Virus record (IMG/VR): IMGVR_UViG_3300031857_000002
Span: 124,001 to 188,000 of that record
Source: a virus
DNA length: 64,000 nt
Strand: one strand, 5' to 3'
Part shown: positions 22,915 to 30,367 of the stretch, piece after piece
How positions within the stretch are numbered: position 1 is the stretch's first letter
Layout: every line of letters begins with the position of its first letter
Made by a program: the position numbers and the translations under genes
The notes under the pieces: model-generated
Database searches by the model: none
Told to the model about the DNA's origin: nothing
The model's input: the letters and a program-made list of their open reading frames with translations, nothing else

Positions 22915-22979
22915 TGGTGGACCTGGCGGGCACTGCCCCCGCGTCTTGAATCCTTTTCTCTCTACTTCATACAGTCTTA
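22915..22979 (-). ncRNA. ssrA: tmRNA acceptor piece (permuted, two-piece ssrA)
   Basis: Ends CGCCAGGTCCACCA with encoded CCA. The T-arm is GCGGG-GGCAGTG-CCCGC, with the non-canonical GGCAGTG loop recalled from two-piece tmRNAs. CAGGTCC (22919-22925) pairs with the coding piece 5' end, leaving the G3-U70 pair required by alanyl-tRNA synthetase. GACTGT just inside the 5' part pairs with ACAGTC of the coding piece (helix P2), followed by ATG/CAT. The mature 5' end is a guess placed at the stop codon of the upstream gene. Confidence 0.88.
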
Positions 22980-23156
22980 AACTTGCTCCACTATCTGAAT
23001 ATCCAGTCTTAACGGCTGATCCCAGTTGACCCAGGGTATGGTGCCGGCTTCTCTGGCACTCTCAATATCATCCAATATTTCGGTGACATTGTAGCCAGGC
23101 CCAGGAATGTCTCGTTCCTGCCATAGTTGATTTTGCATTGAGATAGTGATTTTCAT
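22977..23156 (-). CDS. Small hypothetical protein (59 aa) ending at the tmRNA
   Basis: 59 codons, starting MKITISMQNQLWQERDIPGP and ending IQIVEQV; acidic and soluble. Its TAA (22977-22979) coincides with the first bases of the tmRNA acceptor piece (TTAAGACTG), so gene and RNA are transcribed together. A TAAATA box at 23162-23167 ends 5 nt before the ATG with no Shine-Dalgarno. Confidence 0.65.
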   Translation of the reverse strand: MKITISMQNQLWQERDIPGPGYNVTEILDDIESAREAGTIPWVNWDQPLRLDIQIVEQV

Positions 23157-23167
23157 AACGATATTTA

Positions 23168-23722
23168 TTAGTCAACATCAATATCATCGTCTAGCACAAC
23201 CCATCCCAATCGAAACAAATCTTCACGAATTTCATCAGTGATCACGCTTTCAGGCACATAATTTTTTTTAGCTAGAATCTCTGCCTCTATTTCTGGACTA
23301 GATTCACTACCTCCGCCAATTACACCGCCAATGCCTGAACAATACCAATCCATGTAATCACCTTGTACTCGCATGTCTGCAATGATACCGCCAGCATACC
23401 GCCAGCTACAACTCCAGGTTTGATTCTTAAGAGTGGCCCAGACTTCGTTTTTTTGAAAGGTACGATTGCACATGGCCGCATAGAGATTCTGCGAATAGGA
23501 CTTGCTAGAACGAACTTTGGCCAACATGAAATCAGAGGTACGAAGATCGTACTCCATGTTGTTTTGTTGCCATTCGGTATCTTGTTCTTTGGCCATCTTG
23601 TTAATATTTGCTTGTTCAAACATTTTGATGTAGGCTTTATTGAGTTTTTTGCCGTTTTCTGCACATCGTTTGATGTAGTTTTCTTTTTGGAAAGTATTAC
23701 GACTAGGACTACAACTGATCAT
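23168..23722 (-). CDS. Conserved phage-type hypothetical protein (184 aa)
   Basis: Unknown function. The N-terminal half is basic and helical (KKLNKAYIKMFEQANINK). The middle has a Cys/Trp-rich stretch (WSCSWRYAGGIIAD, DYMDWYCSGIGG), and the C-terminus is acidic (DDDIDVD). The separate domains suggest a structural or nucleic-acid-associated role, but no family is recognised. Confidence 0.6.
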   Translation of the reverse strand: MISCSPSRNTFQKENYIKRCAENGKKLNKAYIKMFEQANINKMAKEQDTEWQQNNMEYDLRTSDFMLAKVRSSKSYSQNLYAAMCNRTFQKNEVWATLKNQTWSCSWRYAGGIIADMRVQGDYMDWYCSGIGGVIGGGSESSPEIEAEILAKKNYVPESVITDEIREDLFRLGWVVLDDDIDVD

Positions 23723-23735
23723 TGTTACTCCAAAA

Positions 23736-23819
23736 TGGTACGAGTAGCCGGAGTCGAACCGGCACGCATTAAGCGGCGGATTTTAAGTCCGCTGGGTCTA
23801 CCGATTCCCCCATACTCGT
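23736..23819 (-). tRNA. tRNA-Leu(TAA)
   Basis: 84 nt with long variable arm and encoded CCA; anticodon loop CTTAAAA in GCGGA/TCCGC. Confidence 0.93.
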
Positions 23820-23826
23820 ATGTTGT

Positions 23827-23988
23827 TTATCCGCCTCGGCCAGTGACCTTTTTAACAGGTTTACCCACTGGTGCAGGTGCTGTTGTTTTTTTAACTGACT
23901 TGGAACCTTTGGTAGGTTTTGCATCAGGATGTTGCGCGGCATGTTTTTTCTCTAATGCCGATTTTACTGCTGTGATAAATGAAGCCAT
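23827..23988 (-). CDS. Small lysine-rich protein (53 aa)
   Basis: 53 codons: MASFITAVKSALEKKH, then a Lys/Pro/Thr/Ala-rich disordered tail ending KKVTGRGG. The tail resembles basic nucleic-acid-binding tails; no fold is predicted there. Lies immediately downstream of tRNA-Leu(TAA). Confidence 0.6.
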   Translation of the reverse strand: MASFITAVKSALEKKHAAQHPDAKPTKGSKSVKKTTAPAPVGKPVKKVTGRGG

Positions 23989-23997
23989 AGTGTTCTC

Positions 23998-24198
23998 CTA
24001 GTACTTGTTATTTAACGCGGCCCAGGTCATCCAGGCACGAAAAGCATTATATACTGTGAGGGCTTCGTTTTCGTCTACAGGAACTTTGACACCACGAACA
24101 TAAAATCCATCTGCAGTGACTCGCAACATTTCATCATCGCTACCTGCATGAAGTATGATTTTGGGTTTGCTATCTGATTGATGTAGCGTGTATGTCAT
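23998..24198 (-). CDS. Conserved small phage protein (66 aa)
   Basis: Contains DDEMLRVTADGFYVRGVKVP and ENEALTVYNAFRAWM, a small protein type often seen in phages as an isolated gene (recalled). Start at 24198 was chosen so the gene does not run into tRNA-Arg(TCT). Function unknown. Confidence 0.65.
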   Translation of the reverse strand: MTYTLHQSDSKPKIILHAGSDDEMLRVTADGFYVRGVKVPVDENEALTVYNAFRAWMTWAALNNKY

Positions 24199-24207
24199 AA
24201 TATTCCT

Positions 24208-24282
24208 TGGTCCGGCCACTAGGAATCGAACCTAGATTGATAGCTTAGAAGGCTACTGTATTATCCATTATACTATGGCCAG
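24208..24282 (-). tRNA. tRNA-Arg(TCT)
   Basis: 75 nt with encoded CCA; anticodon loop CTTCTAA; acceptor CTGGCCA/TGGCCGG. Confidence 0.92.
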
Positions 24283-24288
24283 AGAGTT

Positions 24289-24365
24289 TGGTGCGCCCAC
24301 AAGGACTTGAACCTTGGACCAAAGGATTATGAGTCCTCTGCTCTGACCAACTGAGCTATAGGCGC
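24289..24365 (-). tRNA. tRNA-Ile2 or Met (CAT)
   Basis: 77 nt with encoded CCA; anticodon loop CTCATAA. GACTCATAATC, TTGGTC and GGTTCAAGTCC match E. coli tRNA-Ile2 (lysidine-modified CAT), so Ile2 is favoured. First gene after promoter 24374-24402. Confidence 0.85.
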
Positions 24366-24373
24366 ATTGTTTT

Positions 24374-24402
24374 ATTGTACAAGGAAAACTATTTATAGTC
24401 AA
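24374..24402 (-). promoter_or_regulatory. sigma70-type promoter for two tRNAs, TTGACT-17-TACAAT
   Basis: Minus-strand TTGACT 24397-24402 and TACAAT 24374-24379, 17-bp spacer. The -35 overlaps the TGA of the 41-codon gene upstream. Confidence 0.75.
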
Positions 24403-24524
24403 CCCATCTGGCGGATCTCTACCACCTGATACCGGCTGTATGGGTAGCGTTCCTGTAGCCACTCCAGCAGGCCTTCTTCCCAAGGTAGTACCACAGTCTC
24501 GGCTGAATTTACAATCACTCTCAT
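24399..24524 (-). CDS. Small hypothetical protein (41 aa)
   Basis: 41 codons starting MRVIVNSAETVVLPWEE; alpha/beta-looking with a Trp/Tyr-rich second half. ATGA overlap with the upstream gene's stop. Function unknown. Confidence 0.5.
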   Translation of the reverse strand: MRVIVNSAETVVLPWEEGLLEWLQERYPYSRYQVVEIRQMG

Positions 24525-24655
24525 AGTAGGGACTTGATGTAGGCAATCACAGCCTGGGCTTCTGTGAAGTCTGTGATTTCGGGTGCAAGTGCCTCATATC
24601 TATAAGATGTCCACCCTAGTTGGCTAAAGTCTGCTCGTTTCATGCTGTCATCCAT
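24521..24655 (-). CDS. Small hypothetical protein (44 aa)
   Basis: 44 codons starting MDDSMKRADFSQLGWTS, acidic and helical. An AAGGAG Shine-Dalgarno sits inside the end of the upstream gene, which it overlaps by 16 bp. Function unknown. Confidence 0.55.
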   Translation of the reverse strand: MDDSMKRADFSQLGWTSYRYEALAPEITDFTEAQAVIAYIKSLL

Positions 24656-24948
24656 TTTACTTCTCCTTTTATTTCGATACTTTCAGCACCGTCGTATTCG
24701 TTGATTTGAAATTCAGTGCCCACAGGAAGCCAGGCTATGGCCAAGTCTTTCATGCCACCTGTGTAGAGTCCTGGATACTTGAGTGCGACATAAGTTTCCA
24801 TTTCTGCCCACTGGTCAGTTTCCACGAACTTTACAATGGCCGGATCAAACACAAGTTCTGGCACTTCCTTGTTCCAGGTCGACCAACCTGCACCGAACCC
24901 TGGCGAGTATAGCACAGCCACTTTGCCGTTGTCAATCAACTTGTTCAT
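24640..24948 (-). CDS. Conserved phage-type protein (102 aa)
   Basis: Contains GKVAVLYSPGFGAGWSTWN near the start and VKFVETDQWAEMETYV, a small alpha/beta protein type frequent in T4-like phages (recalled). Start at 24948 overlaps the upstream TAA; a start two codons earlier is possible. Function unknown. Confidence 0.7.
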   Translation of the reverse strand: MNKLIDNGKVAVLYSPGFGAGWSTWNKEVPELVFDPAIVKFVETDQWAEMETYVALKYPGLYTGGMKDLAIAWLPVGTEFQINEYDGAESIEIKGEVKWMTA

Positions 24949-25178
24949 TACCATTCTTTCTTGTCGCCATTGGCTTCGTTGTCACGATAGCCGGCTGTGT
25001 AGGCCGCAAGCTCGGCTGGGGTCATCTGATCCATGTCAATGCGAGGACTTTTGTGAGTGTCTCTCACAAAGTAATGGGGCCAGTAGTCACGACCGTAGTA
25101 GCTGTCACAGACGCCACGATCGTAAGGACCACCATGTCGTTGGTCGTGATAACCAGATTGTGTTTGTTCTTTAATCAT
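24948..25178 (-). CDS. Hypothetical protein (76 aa)
   Basis: The N-terminal half is Tyr/His/Gly/Arg-rich and probably disordered (HGGPYDRGVCDSYYGRDYW); the C-terminal half is a short helix (TPAELAAYTAGYRDNEANG). Overlaps the upstream gene by 4 bp. Function unknown. Confidence 0.6.
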   Translation of the reverse strand: MIKEQTQSGYHDQRHGGPYDRGVCDSYYGRDYWPHYFVRDTHKSPRIDMDQMTPAELAAYTAGYRDNEANGDKKEW

Positions 25179-25378
25179 ATTGTTTCCTTTGGTGCCATCA
25201 TTTTGCGTCCTGCCGCTATAAACATACGATAGGCCACTCGCTCTTCTTTCTCAAGATCGTCGTAGCATTCTTCCATGCTCTTAAGACCTTCTAAAACGTT
25301 GCCTTCGCAGTAGAGTTCTGCGTATTCCTGCACAATACGGCAAGCATCGCCGAGTTCCATGTATAGTGGTGTTCCCAT
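25175..25378 (-). CDS. Small acidic helical protein (67 aa)
   Basis: Starts MGTPLYMELGDACRIVQEY with an AAGGAG Shine-Dalgarno at the chosen start. Helical, Glu-rich (SMEECYDDLEKEERVAY). Function unknown. Confidence 0.6.
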   Translation of the reverse strand: MGTPLYMELGDACRIVQEYAELYCEGNVLEGLKSMEECYDDLEKEERVAYRMFIAAGRKMMAPKETI

Positions 25379-25388
25379 TGTGTTCTCC

Positions 25389-25766
25389 TTAAGCCGCTTT
25401 GCGGAAGTATTGATAGGGCAAGCCCAGGGTCCAAGCAAGGTAATCATTGTCGCCTTGGGTGCCTTCGGCTTCGTGGATCCAACGCATGGCCATGTCCTGA
25501 TCCTTGGCACCAATGCTGATTAACTCAGCAACACGGCGCTCAAACTTTTCTAGGTTGATAGCCTCTGCGGCCTTACGAGCGATTTCTTCACGCTCGATAA
25601 TTTCTTCCAACTGCTTGAACTCAGCAACATAGTCTGCCTCTGTCCAAGCAGAAGTGTCAATGCCACGTGGGCGGATACCAAACGCATCTTTGTACATATC
25701 CCAATAGGTGCAGGCATACTGCTCAAGAGTTGTCATCTGTTCCCAAGTTGTAAATTCTGTAGTCAT
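25389..25766 (-). CDS. Conserved phage-type helical protein (125 aa)
   Basis: Starts MTTEFTTWEQMTTLEQYAC after an AAGGAG Shine-Dalgarno. Mostly helical with a coiled-coil-like Glu/Ala-rich centre (EEIIEREEIARKAAEA). Heads the operon from promoter 25797-25825 that runs to about 24399. Function unknown. Confidence 0.65.
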   Translation of the reverse strand: MTTEFTTWEQMTTLEQYACTYWDMYKDAFGIRPRGIDTSAWTEADYVAEFKQLEEIIEREEIARKAAEAINLEKFERRVAELISIGAKDQDMAMRWIHEAEGTQGDNDYLAWTLGLPYQYFRKAA

Positions 25767-25796
25767 CTGTGGCTCCTTATTTCTTACTATGTTCAT

Positions 25797-25825
25797 ATTA
25801 TAGCAAATTGGTAATTATTGGTCAA
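25797..25825 (-). promoter_or_regulatory. sigma70-type promoter, TTGACC-17-TATAAT
   Basis: Minus-strand TTGACC 25820-25825 and TATAAT 25797-25802, spacer 17 bp ending TTTGC; heads the 25.8-24.4 kb operon. Confidence 0.8.
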
Positions 25826-25844
25826 CCAAAATGCAGTGTTGTAA

Positions 25845-26183
25845 TTAAACAACACCACGCACATCTGTGTTTAAATTGGGTTTGTGCTCACGGATCAATT
25901 CACGCTCTAATTTATGAGCGTCAGTTTTGCCGCGCACAACGTCCACAACCACCAAGTTAAATGTGTCAACACCACGCTCACGCATGCACTCATATAGTGC
26001 CCAGGATTTGTCTTCTGAACGTGAGCGATATACGTGTTTGTTAAAACGCACTTGAGCACTCTTGTTAACAGTGCTTTCAGTCTTGGCTGTGACACCAATG
26101 TAGAAGTCAGCACCACTTTGCAACATATAGATGATATGTGTACGATCGGTGCGCTTTTTACGTGATTGCTTTTTAAGTTCCAT
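25845..26183 (-). CDS. GIY-YIG nuclease-domain protein
   Basis: A 112-aa protein with IIYMLQSGADFYIGVTAKT (GIY-YIG variant), a conserved Arg in QVRFNKHV and a C-terminal RELIREHKPNLN element with the catalytic Glu. It could be a homing-type or repair endonuclease; no second DNA-binding domain is visible. The TATAAT of its promoter (26190-26218) ends 6 nt before the ATG, so the mRNA may have no leader. Confidence 0.75.
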   Translation of the reverse strand: MELKKQSRKKRTDRTHIIYMLQSGADFYIGVTAKTESTVNKSAQVRFNKHVYRSRSEDKSWALYECMRERGVDTFNLVVVDVVRGKTDAHKLERELIREHKPNLNTDVRGVV

Positions 26184-26189
26184 ACAAGT

Positions 26190-26218
26190 ATTATAGCAAA
26201 TCGGGCATTTCTGGTCAA
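26190..26218 (-). promoter_or_regulatory. sigma70-type promoter, TTGACC-17-TATAAT
   Basis: Minus-strand TTGACC 26213-26218 and TATAAT 26190-26195, spacer 17 bp ending TTTGC. Predicted +1 falls at or next to the ATG at 26183. Confidence 0.8.
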
Positions 26219-26310
26219 CCAAAATAATGTGGCAAAAAAGCCACAAAAATACGGTAATACTTGAGTATTACCCGGATAATCCAATAATATTATCGATAAT
26301 CCCTGATAAT

Positions 26311-26340
26311 ATTATAGTGGATTATAGTGAATTATAGTCA
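26311..26340 (-). repeat. Triple 10-bp repeat of a -10 box
   Basis: Three successive copies of ATTATAGTGG/GA/CA at 26311, 26321 and 26331. Read on the minus strand each contains TATAAT, one helical turn apart. A TTGACT (26336-26341) and TTGACC (26363-26368) lie upstream. The surrounding 26247-26393 stretch is very AT-rich with GATAAT repeats and has no gene. Confidence 0.6.
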
Positions 26341-26393
26341 ATCTAATAGATTGGGATTATTTGGTCAACTGTTTTGTGTTTATAAGTATTTCC

Positions 26394-27455
26394 ATGAACT
26401 TTGATCCTTACACACAAGAGCCCATCCATCGCAAAGGAATTTGGAACAGTGGGTGCTTGTCACAAGAGCAAGCTACTTTAGATTATTTTGAAACCACGCT
26501 AACTAATCTTGGCTGGCAAAGAGATGATCAGCAACGACGCAATTGGCATCGTGGAGATAAAAAAGTTGTGCTATGTCTAGTTGACGACATACGTGATTGT
26601 GCCGACAACTATCATGTGGATGTACCTTACATGTTTGATCGCAACACCACAGTTATCACCGACAACTATATTGGATGCCCAACACAATATCGAGTTTGGC
26701 AGTTGCCTCCTAGCTTTTACGGAATCTACAGTCACAATGAACTCATGCCAGAATGGCAACCAGATCGACAGTTTTGTTTCAGTGTGAACAGGATTGACCC
26801 TCGACGACTCAAACTCGTGTTAGAGTTGGCCAAACGTGTACATCTACACAAAGGTTATGTAAACTTCAACTGTCAAGATCAATTTGATGGTGACACATTT
26901 GGTGGCACTGATCGTTTGCCTGCAGTATTTGAAAAATACTGGAACAATGAGTTGTCTGATGACGACAAGGCACTATGGCAAGCCAGTTATAAACTATTAG
27001 CACCACAAATGCCACTGAAAAATTATGACATTGCACATCATGAAATATACACTCGCAGTTGGTTAACTATTGAATGTGAAACCTACAGTAGCGATAACAC
27101 AGTAGCACTCAGTGAAAAAATCTTTAGACTGCTTACGTTACCTGTGCCATGGACAGTATACATGGGACGTTATGGAGTGGCGTACTTAGAAAGTCTTGGG
27201 TTTGATTGTATGAGTGATATGATTGATCACAATCATTATGACAAACTCAAAGTTGTAGAAAACAGAATAGGTATTTTTGTGTGGAAAAGCATTAGTGATA
27301 CATCAAAAGTGCTAATGAATGGAAATCAAGATCAAATACGTGCCCGATGTTTAAAAGCAGCCACTTACAACAGAGAACTACTCAAGCTCTACAAAAACAA
27401 CTGGGACGCAGAATTTGAGCAATGGAAACAGGCCTATTTGTCTCACCTGGCATAG
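26394..27455 (+). CDS. Glycosyltransferase-like phage protein (353 aa)
   Basis: Starts MNFDPYTQEP. The C-terminal third holds ECETYSSDNTVALSEKIFR, then a pattern P-x3-YMGRYGVAYLESLGFD and SDMIDHNHYD, shared with the protein at 28113. The EK-loop-GxDxxxD arrangement resembles the nucleotide-sugar end of GT10/GT4-type enzymes, so a glycosyltransferase is suspected. TATAAGTA at 26381-26388 ends 5 nt before the ATG, no Shine-Dalgarno. Plus strand, like other apparently late accessory genes here. Confidence 0.55.
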   Translation: MNFDPYTQEPIHRKGIWNSGCLSQEQATLDYFETTLTNLGWQRDDQQRRNWHRGDKKVVLCLVDDIRDCADNYHVDVPYMFDRNTTVITDNYIGCPTQYRVWQLPPSFYGIYSHNELMPEWQPDRQFCFSVNRIDPRRLKLVLELAKRVHLHKGYVNFNCQDQFDGDTFGGTDRLPAVFEKYWNNELSDDDKALWQASYKLLAPQMPLKNYDIAHHEIYTRSWLTIECETYSSDNTVALSEKIFRLLTLPVPWTVYMGRYGVAYLESLGFDCMSDMIDHNHYDKLKVVENRIGIFVWKSISDTSKVLMNGNQDQIRARCLKAATYNRELLKLYKNNWDAEFEQWKQAYLSHLA

Positions 27456-28084
27456 ATGTCCCAATTAATATGGTTTCTAGCCCAGTCAACTGAAAACTCA
27501 AAGGTATCTTCCTGTGTGTCAACATAGCGTTGCATCATAGCAATACGTTGATCAACATCATGCAAATGATGTGCAGTGGTATGGTCACCAATTTCTAACC
27601 ATTCAATCCTACCAGCATCGTTGACTCGTAATGCAATATCAGCGCCGCGTCCAAATCCTGTAACCCGCATAAGATCTCGATTGGTATGTATTTGACGCCA
27701 ATCAGAATACTCCCCAGCTTGGGAAATTGGCACAACAACCATCACACTTACTGTACCCGGGTCCGGCAACAAATTCAAGCTCATTAGCCTAGTGTCACCA
27801 CAATCTACTACCAGCTGTTCGTTGTGTTTGTGTACCAGCACCGGCTTGCGTATGGGTTCAGCACCTAGTCGTTGATACATCCAGTTGACCCATAGCAGCC
27901 TGGCTATTTCATCTTGATGCGCATACTTCCATTGACTTAGATCACGCACACTTTGCAGTTGTTGATTTACTGTGCGCACACTTTGTTCTAGTGTGCAAAC
28001 TGGCTGTAGATCTTCCACAGGCCATTGTGAGTGATAAAACATAGCCCATTGATCGCCCAGTGCTTGTTCAATTGTTAGTTCCAT
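27443..28084 (-). CDS. Hypothetical protein (213 aa)
   Basis: Starts MELTIEQALGDQWAMFY. Contains RKPVLVHKHNEQLVVDCGDTRLM, a beta-rich region. No family recognised. A TAAATA box (28089-28094) ends 4 nt before the ATG, and a divergent gene starts only 28 bp away with its own box. Its 3' end overlaps the convergent gene by 13 bp. Confidence 0.55.
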   Translation of the reverse strand: MELTIEQALGDQWAMFYHSQWPVEDLQPVCTLEQSVRTVNQQLQSVRDLSQWKYAHQDEIARLLWVNWMYQRLGAEPIRKPVLVHKHNEQLVVDCGDTRLMSLNLLPDPGTVSVMVVVPISQAGEYSDWRQIHTNRDLMRVTGFGRGADIALRVNDAGRIEWLEIGDHTTAHHLHDVDQRIAMMQRYVDTQEDTFEFSVDWARNHINWDIYAR

Positions 28085-28112
28085 GCAGTATTTACAGGTT
28101 AAATAGATCACT

Positions 28113-29087
28113 ATGAATTTTGGACAATTTTTTAATAAAACACTAGGCCCAATGGGGTTTGACATAACTCCAAATCGGTACCATGCTTACCGGGGAGAGT
28201 TTGATGCTGAGAATGGCTGGGACTTGTGGCTAGACAACATTGAGTTCACTCCTAAAACATTGGCAGTGGTACACTTTCCTGATTTTGTAAAAATGAATGG
28301 TAGTCGTGTGTTAGAACTAGAAAAAGTTGAACAGTTTTATGGCGCCAACTCAAATCAAGTTCTTGTCACATACTGGACCAGTGACATGGATCAGTACTAC
28401 ACAGGTCCCTTGAACTTGATCAAATTTAGCAATCACAACTATGACATGTGTAATGCACTGGCACAAGGGTTTGATCAATGGAAAGATATTCTAGGCAAAC
28501 CACGTACACATGCCTGGCAATGTTTGAATGGCAGAATTACTCCTCACAGATGTCAAGTTGCTTATATGTTAAAAAACTGGCACAATGGTTGGGTGAGTCT
28601 CGGACAAGAAATACCTTTGCCAGAGTGGGACTACAGCAGATATTTTGGTTGCGATAACTTTCCTAACTTTCTAGCACTGAAATATGTGTACGGATCAGCG
28701 GCTGTTAATGTTGTGACAGAAACACAATACACAGAAGCCACAGGTATTGTTACAGAAAAAACACTGCTGGCCATGGCAGCAGAACAGATACCCATTGTGA
28801 TTGGTCATCGAGGCATTGTGGATCAGTGTCGTCGTATGGGGTTTGACATGTTCGACGACCTAGTAGATAACAGTTACGACACCATGCCAAATGAATCTCG
28901 AGCAGAGATGGCACTGCGTCTAAATCAAGATGTTATCTGTGGCAAGATTAATCTTGAACCTTATCGTGACAGACTTGAACGTCAACGTGAGTATGTGTTG
29001 TGGGGCTTGCCTGATCGCATGGAGCGTGAATTTGTAATACAGGCTCGGGCACTAGCCGACAGATTACTGCCGGCTTATGCCCCTTAG
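28113..29087 (+). CDS. Glycosyltransferase-like phage protein (324 aa), relative of the 26394 gene
   Basis: Starts MNFGQFFNKT. The C-terminal VTETQYTEATGIVTEKTLLA followed by PIVIGHRGIVDQCRRMGFD and DLVDNSYD parallels the motif order in the gene at 26394. In fucosyltransferase-type enzymes a comparable region binds the nucleotide sugar. Substrate unknown. TAAATA at 28100-28105, 7 nt from the ATG. Confidence 0.55.
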   Translation: MNFGQFFNKTLGPMGFDITPNRYHAYRGEFDAENGWDLWLDNIEFTPKTLAVVHFPDFVKMNGSRVLELEKVEQFYGANSNQVLVTYWTSDMDQYYTGPLNLIKFSNHNYDMCNALAQGFDQWKDILGKPRTHAWQCLNGRITPHRCQVAYMLKNWHNGWVSLGQEIPLPEWDYSRYFGCDNFPNFLALKYVYGSAAVNVVTETQYTEATGIVTEKTLLAMAAEQIPIVIGHRGIVDQCRRMGFDMFDDLVDNSYDTMPNESRAEMALRLNQDVICGKINLEPYRDRLERQREYVLWGLPDRMEREFVIQARALADRLLPAYAP

Positions 29088-29429
29088 GAACTTTTCAAGA
29101 TCTCCGTACAAGGAATACATTGTGGCTTCCTTGCTGCCAAATAATAATAGTTTGGGTTTCTTGCCAAGAAAGATGTAGTAAGGACATGTGAGCTTGCGAT
29201 CAAGTGTTAGTAATTGCCCAGGCTTTGCTGGCATACTTGCAGGAACGTCAAACTCGTAATGTGCAATTTCCAATTGACTAAAAACAAAAAAGCCCTCGGC
29301 AGTTAAGCGTAGGCCTGCATGTTCGTCGGGGTTTTTCCACCACTCTTGTAGTGCTTGATCTAGCGTGGGTTTGATCTCCCACTTGAGTTGATCTAATATC
29401 TGTTGAGTTAGAAAGATCTTATTGGGCAT
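29064..29429 (-). CDS. Conserved phage-type hypothetical protein (121 aa)
   Basis: Starts MPNKIFLTQQILDQLKWEIK; contains FGSKEATMYSLYGDLEKFL near the C-terminus. Alpha/beta protein without recognised family. Overlaps the plus-strand gene by 24 bp (convergent) and its upstream neighbour by 11 bp. Confidence 0.6.
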   Translation of the reverse strand: MPNKIFLTQQILDQLKWEIKPTLDQALQEWWKNPDEHAGLRLTAEGFFVFSQLEIAHYEFDVPASMPAKPGQLLTLDRKLTCPYYIFLGKKPKLLLFGSKEATMYSLYGDLEKFLRGISRQ

Positions 29430-29715
29430 TGGGGAACACTTGCGCCCCTTGCGTTAACAGTACCACACTAAATTTGTCTGTTTTAAACTGCGTGTTGAGT
29501 TTGCGAGCCAAGTTGATTGCGTGGCCAGGATTTGAAAAACTGACCTTTTTGTACTTGGGTCCAGGATACTGTGTCAGCATGTTGCTGGTCTTTAGGTTGA
29601 TAGGTTTTGAGTCATAGAACACAGCCCACACTCCTTCCGACGCTAGCACTTGCTCGGTCTTGTAAGTTTGTTTGTTTGTGTGCTCTATTAACACACTGGG
29701 TTTAGGTCTGCTCAT
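29419..29715 (-). CDS. Hypothetical protein (98 aa)
   Basis: Basic, starts MSRPKPSVLIEHTNKQTYKT and includes NPGHAINLARKLNTQFKTDK. A GGAG Shine-Dalgarno precedes the ATG. A CATAAATA late-type box lies about 20 nt upstream. Function unknown. Confidence 0.6.
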   Translation of the reverse strand: MSRPKPSVLIEHTNKQTYKTEQVLASEGVWAVFYDSKPINLKTSNMLTQYPGPKYKKVSFSNPGHAINLARKLNTQFKTDKFSVVLLTQGAQVFPNAQ

Positions 29716-29756
29716 TGATAAACTCCTAGCATTATTTATGCTAAAAACTGGGTACT

Positions 29757-29960
29757 TTAAAAAGTACCTCCGGTCAATTCAACCTTTACTACCTCATCAA
29801 CTTTGCTCTGATCTTCACGAAGTTTCTCAAGTGTTAGCAATAACTTGGTAATATCTGCGTGTAGATCCTTGGCGTCTTTGAGCGGTAATGTAACATCTCT
29901 GCCGCCGCGGCTTTCTTGTGCTTTAATTAAATCAATAAAGCGATTTATATGTAAACTCAT
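29757..29960 (-). CDS. Small coiled-coil-like protein (67 aa)
   Basis: Starts MSLHINRFIDLIKAQESRGG, then a Leu/Lys/Glu helix (DITKLLLTLEKLREDQSKVD). Probably oligomeric. Overlaps the upstream gene by 4 bp. Function unknown. Confidence 0.6.
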   Translation of the reverse strand: MSLHINRFIDLIKAQESRGGRDVTLPLKDAKDLHADITKLLLTLEKLREDQSKVDEVVKVELTGGTF

Positions 29961-30367
29961 TTGTTTTCCTGTTCAAGTTCGGCCATTTTGGCATGGTACC
30001 GATCCCAGTAACTGTGATACACAGCATGATTCTCTTGGCTAATGGTGTTCATCCACTTCACGTGAACTTCCTGATTGCGCCATTTGATCTGCACATTATA
30101 CTGATCAGTTCGATCATGAAAGCAATCACCAGCGGCAATGGCAGCGTGTACCGCTTCCTCGTGTATGCGATCCTGCTCCAGCCATTCGGCATTTTCTTCA
30201 GGAGTGAGGTATTTTTCTCCCCACTCATTGATAGTAATCTTGCCATGCTTGACTGTGATTACTTTGTCGTAATCAGGATCGTCGCCAAATGTGGTATCAA
30301 CTTTTGTGGTCACTAGCTTCTTCTTTAGAGTGGAAAGGTCCTTGATACTTGTAGCGTTCAAGTACAA
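29957..30367 (-). CDS. Hypothetical protein (up to 136 aa)
   Basis: Mixed-charge protein with YLTPEENAEWLEQDRIHEEA and VHVKWMNTISQENHAVYH. The annotated start gives a 71-bp overlap with the upstream gene, so a later non-ATG start is possible. Function unknown. Confidence 0.55.
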   Translation of the reverse strand: MYLNATSIKDLSTLKKKLVTTKVDTTFGDDPDYDKVITVKHGKITINEWGEKYLTPEENAEWLEQDRIHEEAVHAAIAAGDCFHDRTDQYNVQIKWRNQEVHVKWMNTISQENHAVYHSYWDRYHAKMAELEQENK

